The position numbers were made by a program, and so were the translations under genes. From positions 106,141 through 170,140 of the forward strand of contig JAAVTG010000602.1 of assembly GCA_011947345.1 (NCBI GenBank): a DNA stretch of 64,000 nucleotides. Direction: 5' to 3'. This DNA is from Phytophthora quininea (taxonomy: Eukaryota > Oomycota > Peronosporomycetes > Peronosporales > Peronosporaceae). The notes beneath the pieces are model-generated. The model was not told where the DNA came from, made no database searches, and worked only from the letters and a program-made list of their open reading frames with translations. Position 1 is the stretch's first letter. Each line of letters starts with the position of its first letter. This document shows positions 31,364 to 42,700 of the stretch, in pieces.

Positions 31364-33168
31364 ATGGCCATCACGTCGGACGAAGTCAACTTCCTCGTGT
31401 ACCGGTACCTCCAGGAGTCGGGCTTCCTGCACGCAGCCTTCACGTTCGCGTACGAGAGCCAGCTGGCCAAGACCAGCGTCATCAACACGGAGCTGCCTCC
31501 CGGAGCGCTCGTGTCCTTCCTGCAGAAGGGTCTCCAGTACGTGGGGATTGAGGCGCACATCAACGAGGACGGCACCGAGCGCGAATGCGACGGCGACTTC
31601 TCTCTGCTAAGCCCGCACATCTGTCGAGTGGCACAGTCCGCGTCCAGTAGTGCCAGATCCTTCAAAGCCTCCAACAAGCGGAAGCGGAAGGGCGACGGCT
31701 CGCCCGACGCCGTGGACGGTACGAAAGGTAGGGTGGCTAGATGGACATGTGCTTGTTTTTTATTTTATTTAAGCTTATTGATTGTATTTATTTTATTGAT
31801 GCGACTGCAGACGTGAATGGAGTGGAGAAACTGGACAAGGAAGCGATCGTGCTGCTGAACGGACACGAGAAAGAGGTCTATGCATGTTCATGGAACCCCG
31901 TGAAGAACGTGCTGGTGTCGGGATCCAGCGACTCGACAGCGAGGATGTGGCCGCTACCGAACAAAGTGGAAGACCCCAAGTCTGTGGAGCCGATGGTGCT
32001 GAATCACGGCACAGGACCACACAAGGACGTGACGACGCTCGAGTGGAATGTACGCGCTGGAATACGGGCGTTTTTTTTTAGTGAAGTGGACTAATTCGTT
32101 GTTGCAGAATGATGGCTCTTTATTGGCGTCTGGGACATATAACGGTAAGACGCGGATCTGGAACAGCGACGGCGAAATGAAGCACTTGTTTCAGTATCAC
32201 AATGGCCCCGTGTTTGCTACGCGGTGGAGCAAGACAGGGCTCTATCTGCTTAGCGCCAGTTTCGACAAGACAGTCGTCGTGTGGGACGCCAAGACAGAGA
32301 CGAAGAAGCAGCAGCTGAAGCTGCACGACGACCCGATCTTGGACGCCTCGTGGAAGGACGACTCCACCTTCGCCACGTGCTCATCCGACATGACTATCTC
32401 TGTTGCTCGGGTGGGGAAACGAAGGCTGACATGGTGCTGCGAGGGCACAAGGATGCAATTAACTCGGTCAAGTGGGATCCGTCCGGCAGGTATCTGGCTT
32501 CATGTTCGGATGACTACACGGTGAAGATCTGGGACCCTGCCAAGGCGATGAAAGATTGGCCGGAAGGAGACGCGATGGAGGTGGACAGCAACGATAAAAG
32601 GATATCGATACATCCGACGTAAGCTCGACAGCGTTGGTGTTCACACTGCAGGAGCACAAGAAGGAAGTATACACGTTCCGTTGGAGCTGCACGGGTCCAG
32701 GGACATCGTTGCCTGATCAGCCTCTGACGCTCGCAAGTGCGTCTTTTGACGGCACTGTGAAGCTCTGGGACATTGAGTCTGGTTCTTGTAGGAGAACATT
32801 CGAGCACCAGTGCGTCGCCGCTGTTTTCTTGCTGGCGGGTGGTGTCTGATGCTGACGGTGTGTGTCGTTGCTGCTGGTGTAGGTATCCTGTGTATGGCGT
32901 GGCGTTTAGTCCGGATGGAGAGTACTTGGCTAGTGGAACAGTAGGGGGAATGATCAACGTTTGGTCACTAAAGGTGAGTCTGAGCTGCTTTGTCCGAGTA
33001 TTGGGAGTGCTCTGACTAACGCTGACGGTTTTTGCGCAGGACGGGTCCTTGGTGAAGACGTACCAGGCAAACGGCGATATCTACGAAGTCAACTGGAACA
33101 AGCAGGGCGACCAGATCGCCGCGTGCGTGTCCAGTGGTGACGTCGCAATTATCAATTTTCGATTGTAG
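31364..33168 (+). CDS. TBL1/TBL1XR1-like LisH-WD40 protein
   Basis: Transcriptional co-repressor subunit type (NCoR/SMRT-HDAC3 exchange factor in animals, SIF2 in yeast). Exons 31364-31727, 31811-32049, 32108-32809, 32883-32973 and 33040-33168; introns are 58-83 bp. The N-terminal LisH is near identical in pattern to animal TBL1: [17 protein letters not shown] and [20 protein letters not shown]40 blades follow: [63 protein letters not shown] and [17 protein letters not shown]. Two frame steps (near 32410, and near 32598 in an AAAA run) each equal one missing base; restoring both gives 508 residues, close to human TBL1XR1 (514). An inserted acidic segment ([17 protein letters not shown]) separates two blades. 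Confidence 0.92.
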
Positions 33169-33547
33169 TATTTAGCCAGGAAGCAACCAGCGCGCGGGGG
33201 CCAGTTACACGCTCTTCCAGGAGGAAGCAGTCGCGACACGTTGCAAACCGCCCGAACGTCGGCTCAATAAGGATCTAGAGCATCATATAACCCACTCCGT
33301 TCACCACCTCGTGTCCTGAAAAGTCGTGTGCACGCACACGGCACTCTGTGGGCGTCCGAGCCAACGCCTGTTTGAAGTCACAAGAAGTCGTGTGCGCACG
33401 ACTTTCGCGCCCAAATTTTGTTAGCGGCTTGACTCGGAACAAGAAGTCGTGTGCGGCAACATCAAGAAGTGCATAAAAGACTACCTGGTAGTCATAGACG
33501 GATCGACTACCTGGTCATCACTTGACGGCCGACGAGACTTGCAGCGG
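33169..33547. promoter_or_regulatory. intergenic region with three AAGTCGTGTGC repeats and palindromes
   Basis: The element AAGTCGTGTGC occurs at 33321-33331, 33385-33395 and 33444-33454, spaced 64 and 59 bases. The second copy forms an inverted repeat AGTCGTG/CACGACT with a 4-base loop; the first continues into CGTGTGC/GCACACG. Further on, GACTACCTGGTAGTC (about 33480) is a 7+7 palindrome. The repeats lie just upstream of the zinc-module gene and may be binding sites or remnants of a small transposable element. Confidence 0.45.
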
Positions 33548-35638
33548 ATGATCAGCTTCGACACCTTCTCGGGCCCGCGGCGGCTGCGGGAGGCGGAGCT
33601 GGACCCCGTCGGACTGTTGTGCCTTGCGGAGCAGCCCACGCCAGCCCCGCAGCTGTTCCCACCGCCGCCGGACCCGCCAGACGAGAGCTCGGACGAAGTG
33701 GAGCCTTACTACGAGAGTCAGGAGGACGAGGCCGACTGCGACTTGTTCCACGAGCACGACGTGGCTACGGACGCCCCAGAGGGAACCTCAGATGTTCAAC
33801 AGGAGCAGAACAGCGGAGGACGCATCCGCCAACTGGTGGAGCTGCTGACGCTGCAGAACCGCAACGTGGGGGACGCTCGCTCCGCTTTGGTAGACAAACT
33901 GCTGGGCGTCGTCAAAGTGCACGACTTGCTGCTGTCCAGAGCCACGGAGGACCAAATTGCCAATGCAGCTAATGATGCTATTACGGACGAGATCTTGGCC
34001 TCCGTAGACCAGGAGGACAAGCGGAGGACGTCTCTGCAGTTAGTGCAAGCAGCGCCAAACACAACGACCTCTTCGAGGTTTGACCCAGGACAATTGAGCC
34101 CATTTCGGGTGCTGGAATTGGTGGATGTGCTGGACTCGACGACTGGCGGGATGGTGAAACGAGTGCTGACCAAAGTGAGGCGGAGAGCGCCGCTGAACGC
34201 GCGCATGGTGCGGGACAACGAGCTGGAGAAGGACGTCGAGTTTTGCCGGTTCTGCTCTGCCTACAGCGACCACACTGCAGAGCAGCACAGGTGCAGGATT
34301 TGTGGGATGGCTGGACATCATCGCAGTCGGAGCTGTCCGAATCGCGGAGCTGAAGTTGCACCGTCGACATCAACGTCCTCGCTGACGGTGAGCACCGCTG
34401 ACGATGGACAACGGTACTGTACGTTATGCAACGCTTGGGGACAACACGCGACGGAGAAACATCGCTGTCGGACGTGCGGCACACACGGTATGCACCGTAG
34501 TCAGCGATGTCCAGTCGCGTCGTCTTCCTCTCTCGTGCCGTGGATCGGCTCCCCGCGAACTCTCGCCAGGACCGCAAATACTGCTCGCATTGTCATGCGT
34601 GGAGGCCTCACGCCTCGGAGCAGCACCGTTGTCGTATGTGTGGAGCTATTGGCGACCACGGAAGTGGGAAGTGTCCAGACCGAGACCGCGGGCTTTCGCC
34701 AAGCTCCGGTACGAGCCGATACGCTCACCATGCAGATGACACGTCACCAGCTATGTCACCTGAAAGAGCAGAGTGCTCGTTTTGCCGCAAGAAAGCAGCT
34801 CATGCATCCAGCGAACATTTGTGTCGTGTATGTCGCGCCGTGGGGAGCACCGGTCCGATGATTGCCCAATGCGCAGCAGCAGTAGTAGCACTGTTCTATC
34901 ATACTCTGTGGATGCGGCGTCAAAGTACGAGATCGTGTGCTGGAGAAGATCCCGCAGGTGCTTCCGAGTCCAGCAGCAGCGCTCGTGTGGCGTAGTCTCG
35001 ACAAAGTTGGCGATGCCGACCTCATTTTGCGTAAGACGCTCCAACGGATTGGTGTTTGGGGCGGTGGTTCGCAGACGCCGATCACTACACCGTATGCTCC
35101 TCCTAGTACGGGGCCAATCGATCGATCGTCTGACGAAGCTACCGAGCACCAAGAAGTTGTGTCACCAGCACATAGCTCATCGTCTTCAGCCAATAATTCG
35201 TCAGCTGTAGTGCTGGATGGTGGCCGTGCTAGTGGGGTCTACGTCCTCTCTTATGCGGAAGGCCACTCGGTTGTCCCTGCTCGCATCCTCAAGTACATGC
35301 GGCTACTCATGCACCACGAAGTCTCCACGAATGCGTTCGCCGTGGTGGTGCGCTTCGACCCGCGCCCTTCGCACTGGGAACTGCAGCGACCTGGTATGGT
35401 GTCACCTCGGTCGCTGCCCACCAGTCCAACGCTATGTCGGCAAGTTCGTAAGCGCATGGATCACTACACGCTACAGACGCTGCGGGGAACGCGCGATAAG
35501 CTGCGCCAACTCGTCGTTGCCCGACGCAAAATGATCAGCGACTACGCCAACAAGAGCAACATCAAACACACGCTCGCGCTCTTCAAGACAAATCCAATAC
35601 TACTTCGAAGCACCAGGAGGAAGCACAACAAATTGTAG
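33548..35638 (+). CDS. protein with four tandem Cys/His zinc-binding modules, family not recognised
   Basis: About 697 residues once three frame steps (near 34520, 34840 and 34960, each one missing base) are allowed. The first ATG in frame is 33548 (MISFDTFSG); a GTG-led extension upstream seems unlikely. The N-terminal part is acidic and Pro-rich, then a helical region (RIRQLVELLTLQNRN, DARSALVDKLLGVVKVHDLL). From about 34235 to 34870 there are four repeats of C-x2-C-x5-H-x4-H-x-C-x2-C-x5-H-x4-C: they begin CRFC, CTLC, CSHC and CSFC and share HRCRxCG and a final CP. Each unit could bind two zinc ions, the second half resembling a CCHC zinc knuckle. The C-terminal 200 residues have WRSLDKVGDADLILRKTL and a basic helix. 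RNA or DNA binding is plausible but not shown. Confidence 0.72.
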
Positions 35639-35900
35639 ATGAAGAAGAAGAGAGGCGAGCAGTGGTTGCCCATTAACACACATGTATCAATTAATTCATT
35701 GTTCAGGATGATCGATCTGAAAACGTAGACCCTGGAGCGAAGCGAACGTTACACTAGACACAGTACTTCCAATTCGTGCACGTGATGTCTTTGTTCTCTG
35801 ACAGGCAAAAGCTGTGACGACCTTTACACCTTCTTGTAGTTCAGCTCGAAGCTGCTGTGCACTTCCCAAACAGGTACCGCAGCTTCCTCCTCCGTATCAC

Positions 35901-38248
35901 TTACATGATACCGTCCGGCAGATTTCGCTTGGCACGCAGCGACATCTCAGCCAAACACGCCATCTCCTCCTCAGTGAACTTCGTCGAGGCCGTCGTGGCT
36001 AAAATGTCGCCGTCAATCGCCAAACCCGCGCCTCGCTGACACTCAAAGCGCATGCGAACGTGGTAAGATCGGTCGTCTGGCTGCGTAGCCCACTTGAACA
36101 CTTCGAGATAGATCACGAGTTGGTTCTTTTCATCGACGGAGATTTCTCCTACGTAATCTCCGTTGGTTCCACCGGAACCGCCCGCAGTTGTGCCGTTCGG
36201 AAAGAGTCGAAATACGCGGTCCTTGCTATCAAGCACAACATGCATACAATCCAATCGACCAGCTATGCCGAGCGACGACCGGATCCGAAGCGAGCAGCCT
36301 TCGATATCCAGTGCTACTTCCAGCCGGACGACCTGCGATAGGATCTCGAACAGGGAGAGCAATGTCAATGTCATGTCCGACTCGCTCGGGGTATTTGGTT
36401 TCCACTGGGCACGCTCCATATCCAGCAGCCATGTGCCGGTCCAGTCTTTTCGACCGTATTGTGAGGACGGTAAGCTGTGAGGAAATTCACCGCCACTCCT
36501 GTTCTCGGCACTTTGTGTTGCTGATGAACGTATCGCGCATATGGGCCACGAAAGCATTCCATCCAGCGAAACTCTGGCCGCTCAATAGCTGGCGCACTTG
36601 CGGTCGCTTAGCATGGAAATCAGGGTATGAATACACCGCCGCAATGACCTCTTCAGCTACTTTTCCTAGGTTGCTAAGTGGTGTCGCCGCAAACACTTCA
36701 GCGTTCAGACGCTCCTCTAGTTCTCGCAGAAACAGCAAGAAGATCGCCCGTAGTTTCGTCTTGTCCAGCACACAGCCAGCGTGGAGGCGGAAAAACTTGC
36801 GCAGCCACTGGCGCGTTTGCTTTGAGGACAGCCAACCCAAGGCCTGCGCAGATACCCGCAACAGCGTCTGCAACTCGATCGGAACGGAAGCAGTGCGGCC
36901 CACATTATCCTTTTCCCCGGAAGCAGAACGAGAGTTACGATCGGCGCAGTGCTGGAGTAGAAGCTCCGAGAAGCAGTCTCTCCTGTCTGTCGTCGTCGAT
37001 AGTAGCTGAAGTAGTCTGCACTCTATCGTCTTCAAAATCTCGTCTACACAAGACGAATAGATCCCTAATGGCGCCCAGTCCAAGAACGAATACAACAGCG
37101 CCAGGTTCTTGGAGACCGCGACGGCTGAGGCGTTGGAGTGCTCCCAGAACAACTTGTTCTCCAACGGATGCACCACTATCTCTTCTGTGGGTCTCACAGC
37201 TACTCGACGTCGACGCTTTGCATCCGGTTCGTACGTGTCTTCCACTGGGTCGTCTCCCCACGCCTCGAAGCTGCTTTCACGCGGTGCAGGAACTACTCTA
37301 GCACTCTGTCCTGCTCGGTAGAGCGCTCGTTCATAGACCAGATCCTCCAAACCACCCCGGCGTTGGGAATGTAGGCACACTGCGGTTCACGGGCATCTTG
37401 ACCGTCTTGACCACCATCTTCCGAGGTGGGGTGCCCAGCTTCGACGCCGCCAACGCCACTGCCTGTGCTGCTTGGATTTGCTCCAGCGGCGCGCGTCGGT
37501 ACGAGATGACGGTGAACTCGGGCGAGGAGATGACGTGCAGCACTCGGTAGAGCTGCGTGAAGGCCTCGCTGCTGGAGATAGCCGTGAAGTTGTCGTCCAT
37601 GTCGACGGCGCACTGCTCCACCACGTAGGCCTTGAGCACGTGCTTCATGAGTCTCTGGGCCTTGTTGGCGCCGCTCTCCCAGTCGTAGTACCACCGGGAC
37701 ACGCTCTTGCCATTGAGGTGGAAGACGAGCGTCGAGTCCTCGTCGTCGCTCTCAGCAGCTCGGATGACGAGCCCCGACGGTCGGTCCTGCACGCCGGCGA
37801 TCCACTGCCCTTCGAGGTGGGTATCGGTCTGGACGTTGGGCTGGATCTTGTCCACTTGGACACACTCGCCGGCGCGCAGACTCACATCGCTGACTGCTTC
37901 GAAGCGTGCGAAAACCGAAAGCACTTGGCTGGGAGACGGCTTGAGCGGGGCCGAGCCTGGAGGACGCTCGGCCAGCTGCACTTGGACGCTGAGAGACGAC
38001 CCGCAGTAGCTGCGGTCGATGTGCTCGGGACAGCAGTGCGGGAAGCAGCGCAGGATCTTGAGCCCCTTGGTGCGGTTGCTTCTGTGAATAGCAAGTGAGA
38101 CAGAGACTGGTCAGATGGACCCCTCTGGGAGGCAGGACTGGCGAGGGCCGCACCGCTTGTACTCGGGGCAGAAGAGCTGCTCGTGCGCGCACTCGAGGCG
38201 GAAGAAGCGGGCCGAGGCCACCTGCAGCGGCGCGGACGGGGGCGCCAT
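35901..38248 (-). CDS. large protein of unknown function with Cys-rich N-terminus
   Basis: Not recognised. Exon 1 (38248-38121, possibly starting at the in-frame ATG 38320) encodes a Cys-rich start (RFFRLECAHEQLFCPEYKRC). It appears to splice over a very short 39-bp intron (38082-38120, GTCCAT...TTCACAG) into NRTKGLKILRCFPHCCPEH. Then come a beta-rich segment with WYYDWESGANKAQRLMKHVL, a helical region (WLRKFFRLHAGCVLDKTKL, LRAIFLLFLRELEERLN) and a C-terminal part rich in Val/Ile/Arg (VRLEVALDIEGCSLRIR). Frame changes near 37365 and 36505 each equal one extra (or two missing) bases, unlike most in this window. Total about 768 residues. It could be one gene or two adjacent genes; continuity is inferred from uninterrupted coding character. 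Confidence 0.5.
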
Positions 38249-38320
38249 GGGTCTCTGCGGGTCTTCCGATCGGATTGTGATGGTCCTTCCACAAAAGCGT
38301 CCTCTCGCCTGCGCAGTCAT

Positions 38321-39782
38321 TCGAGCACACGGCGAGCTGTGTGAGGCGTCTTTGTCCAGCCGCCTGTCTTTGGTCCGGCTTCAACGCCGACCAAGTTTGG
38401 TCGCTGTAAAGCAGCCAGCGAAGGCGAAGGCGCTGGCTCAGGTGTCGGCGAGAGTTTACGACGCTCGGTTTCTCGACGACGCATTTTAAAGATGTTTGGC
38501 CAGAGGATTTCGAGAGGCATGCCAATAGCGGTACGAGGTTGGAGATCGCAAGCCGCTGCAGCATCGTCTCGGTGCTGCTTTTCGCGGCGGGGACAGGAAG
38601 ACGAGGTCGCCCGCCAGCTAGACTGCGAAACTCTGGTTTGAACTGGGAGGGGTCCACGCGCCCTTGCTGCAAACGAATCGCCAGCACTGCGTCCGCGCCA
38701 TCATCCCAGTTGACGGGAAAAATGTTTCTCTTTGTTTCATTTTTCGGGACTCGATGGACGAGCGAAGACCAGCGGGCGACCGCTCGACAGAAGCGCGGAC
38801 TCGCCCAGAACAAGTCGAGGGCGCGTTGGAGATGGTCCAGACGCCTGTGAAAGCTGCATATCTGGAAGGTGATGACAAGTAGAAGAGGTGAGCACCGCTC
38901 AATGTTGGTTCCCCGCTGTTGGAGCACAACGATAGGCTTAAGAAAACTCACTGTTTGAATGTGGACGGGCTTCTTCTGCAAAATGGGGTGGGCTATTCTG
39001 CCCGGACAGTAAAAAACTGTTTGACGTCTGCGGACGAAATGGGAAGCCTGGACGAAGGGCACTGGGTTGCATCACAGCATTGGAATTTCGTGCGGGACAA
39101 CGGTCGTGATGGCAACATTCCGACGAGTGTGACCCAGGATATCGAAGTGGGATGGATGTAACGACGGCAAGAACGTGGTGGCGGGCATTGCCTTGGATGC
39201 TGGAGAGTGTCAACAGAAATGAATAGCTGGCTTCGGAAGGAAACATTGAAACTTCAGCTGGGGTTTGTTACAACGCTCACAACGGCAGCGAAGAGAACCC
39301 CACTGCCTAATACCGCCCCGACAAGTATCCGCGAGGTCTTTTCACGACAGCAACCAACGAAGCATGGTGTGAAGCATGCAATCGCTCGCATAGGATGCGC
39401 GCTTTGTGGCGGAAGACAAACTAACCGTCGGGTCTCCCTTTGTGGTCGTTGCTGAGCATGCTTTCGATCGATCCCGTCGGTGTCAATTTCAACCGCTGGA
39501 AGACGTCGATAGCCCAGCGGGCTCCGAATAACGTAGTCACATGGATCCGTGGCTGGCAGTACTTCCTCTGGAAGTTTTGTTCGCGTCTGTCGCTCGATAG
39601 CGCAGGGCTGGATGCAGCAGTCGCGACAATGTGGCCGCGCACGCCGGGCATCGCCCGTACGCTACCGAGGTTCTCGATAAAGAAAATGGACTGCGCGTCG
39701 TCGGGCCCACTGCGGGGTGGCATCAACGCACCAGGAGGCACAACTGCATGCGAGAACCCGCTATATCATCTAGTGCACGGAC
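38321..39782. other. 1.46-kb region without a convincing gene, left flank of the tandem array
   Basis: Open frames of 60-130 codons overlap on both strands (for example plus 38919-39161 and 39440-39796, minus 38938-39246), with no recognised motif or signal peptide. A 436-codon minus frame (37752-39062) crosses real exons antiphase and is probably spurious. It may contain decayed transposon sequence, but no terminal repeats were identified. Confidence 0.4.
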
Positions 39783-42700
39783 GAAGTGAGAGTTAAGGCT
39801 CTCTCTCCACGCCTTCCGTGGACGCAAGAGGACGCTTGCACAGCTTTGCCGTGTCTGGCGGAGCCATTTCTGCGCTGAGGTCTCGGACTTCCGGCGGTGC
39901 CCAAGACGGACCGGCGGACGACTTGTGCTCAACGGCTTCGCGCCCACGTTGGGTCCATCTTCGGTGATCACGGGGAGACAGAGCGCGCGGATGACCCGAG
40001 TGCTTTTACTTTGTTTCCGTCTGCGGACCTGACGAGGACCTGCGGGCGTTCAGCACAAGCCGCTGCGAGCATGTAGACAGCTTCCCGCCGGACGACCAGT
40101 ACGACCAGTACGACACGGTCGAGCCGACCGATTATTTGTTGCTCAGCTCCAGAAAAATAAGCTGCGACGCACGCGGCGGGGAGAAGCTGCGCCAGCACAG
40201 GCAGTCGACGGTCCGGTTGAGCGCGGCACAACTGGTTTTCGCGCGGCGAGATCAGGTCGAGGCGTGCTCGCGGCCCGGTGGACACCCGTCCGTCGCTGAC
40301 GGACGATAGTTTAGCGGCGGCTTTCAGACTGTCGCCGCGACGGAGGCAGAAGCGAGTGCCTTGGTGTCGATATTTCTCGTTTGGGGCGGGCGTGGTCGCA
40401 GACACCGGGCGGGCGTGGGGTCCACGCCGGTCGCCGCCGACGAACTGCTGGCTGCCCGCCGTTGCAGTCTGGCGTTGCTGACATCGTCCTCGCGACGCTA
40501 AAACAAACAAACTAGCCGGCGGCAGACCGCGGCAAAGCGAAATCCTGTACTCTACTGCAGCAGCCAAGCATTGCGGACACCGGTGGACCTGTGTGCAAAT
40601 CTTTTCGAGCACTTCCCGATCTGTCGGGCGGATCGGCGGACGAAAAATACTGGCGACCCGGAAACCACGCTGAAGCTCGCGGGAAAAGAGTTGACGTGGT
40701 GTTGGACGACGGCGGACGCAACCCTGAACCCGCGAGGGCCGACGTGCAGGCAGGAAAGAGTGGGAACGGGCCCGCGGTCGCCTTTAGCATCGTTTGGTTT
40801 TACTCGTCGCGGTGAATATTTTTGAGGTGCCTCGCGAAGACGTTGTCGCAAAGAAGTGCGTCCACGACCTGGAGGACATTCTTCCGCCGGCCAAGTAGGT
40901 ACTGCAAGCAGGCGTGGAGCGAGTCTGTCGGCGGTCGTCATTGCGCGACTATGATATTGTGATTAGGAGACGCCGCGAGCGAAAATGGCCGCAAAGTCGA
41001 TACTACGCCGTGGCTGTGCCGTTGCTGCGGGGGACCACGACCACGCAGCAGCACTGATAGCAGTGGCAAGGAAGGCCCAGGTCAACACCAGGGCCGGCGT
41101 CGTTGTGTCTTCACAAGCCACGTCGTCCGTCTCGCCAAAAAGAAAAAACCTCTAGTGTGGTGAAGTGAGAGTTGGGGCCCGCTCCACGCCGTCCGTGGAC
41201 GCAAGAGGACGCTTGCACAGCTTTGCCGTGTCTGGCAGAGCCATTTCTGCACTGAGGTCTCGGACTTCCGGCGGTGCCCATGACGGACCGGCGGACGACT
41301 TGTGCTCAACGGCTTCGCGCCCACGTTGGGTCCATCTTCGGTGATCACGGGGAGACAGAGCGCGCGGATGACCCGAGTGCTTTTACTTTGTTTCCGTCTG
41401 CGGACCTGACGAGGACCTGCGGGCGTTCAGCACAAGCCGCTGCGAGCATGTAGACAGCTTCCCCGCCGGACGACCAGTACGACCAGTACGACACGGTCGA
41501 GCCGACCGATTATTTGTTGCTCAGCTCCAGAAAAATAAGCTGCGACGCACGCGGCGGGGAGAAGCTGCGCCAGCACAGGCAGTCGACGGTCCGGTTGAGC
41601 GCGGCACAACTGGTTTCGCGCGGCGAGATCAGGTCGAGGCGTGCTCGCGGCCCGGTGGACACCCGTCCGTCGCTGACGGACGATAGTTTAGCGGCGGCTT
41701 TCAGACTGTCGCCGCGACGGAGGCAGAAGCGAGTGCCTTGGTGTCGATATTTCTCGTTTGGGGCGGGCGTGGTCGCAGACACCGGGCGGGCGTGGGGGTC
41801 CACGCCGGTCGCCGCCGACGAACTGCTGGCTGCCCGCCGTTGCAGTCTGGCGTTGCTGACATCGTCCTCGCGACGCTAAAACAAACAAACTAGCCGGCGG
41901 CAGACCGCGGCAAAGCGAAATCCTGTACTCTACTGCAGCAGCCAAGCATTGCGGACACCGGTGGACCTGTGTGCAAATCTTTTCGAGCACTTCCCGATCT
42001 GTCGGGCGGATCGGCGGACGAAAAATACTGGCGACCCGGAAACCACGCTGAAGCTCGCGGGAAAAGAGTTGACGTGGTGTTGGACGACGGCGGACGCAAC
42101 CCTGAACCCGCGAGGGCCGACGTGCAGGCAGGAAAGAGTGGGAACGGGCCCGCGGTCGCCTTTAGCATCGTTTGGTTTTACTCGTCGCGGTGAATATTTT
42201 TGAGGTGCCTCGCGAAGACGTTGTCGCAAAGAAGTGCGTCCACGACCTGGAGGACATTCTTCCGCCGGCCAAGTAGGTACTGCAAGCAGGCGTGGAGCGA
42301 GTCTGTCGGCCGCGGTCGTCATTGCGCGACTATGATATTGTGATTAGGAGACGCCGCGAGCGAAAATGGCCGCAAAGTCGATACTACGCCGTGGCTGTGC
42401 CGTTGCTGCGGGGGACCACGACCACGCAGCAGCACTGATAGCAGTGGCAAGGAAGGCCCAGGTCAACACCAGGGCCGGCGTCGTTGTGTCTTCACAAGCC
42501 ACGTCGTCCGTCTCGCCAAAAGAAAAAACCTCTAGTGTGGTGAAGTGAGAGTTGGGGCCCGCTCCACGCCGTCCGTGGACGCAAGAGGACGCTTGCACAG
42601 CTTTGCCGTGTCTGGCAGAGCCATTTCTGCACTGAGGTCTCGGACTTCCGGCGGTGCCCAAGACGGACCGGCGGACGACTTGTGCTCAACGGCTTCGCGC

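Noticed and set aside
37752..39062. 436-codon minus-strand frame upstream of and across the unknown gene
   Set aside because: It overlaps the better-supported exons in another frame, has mixed composition and no motif.
38919..39796. Possible decayed transposon in the array flank
   Set aside because: Several short frames are present, but no transposase or reverse transcriptase motif, terminal repeat or target-site duplication could be identified.
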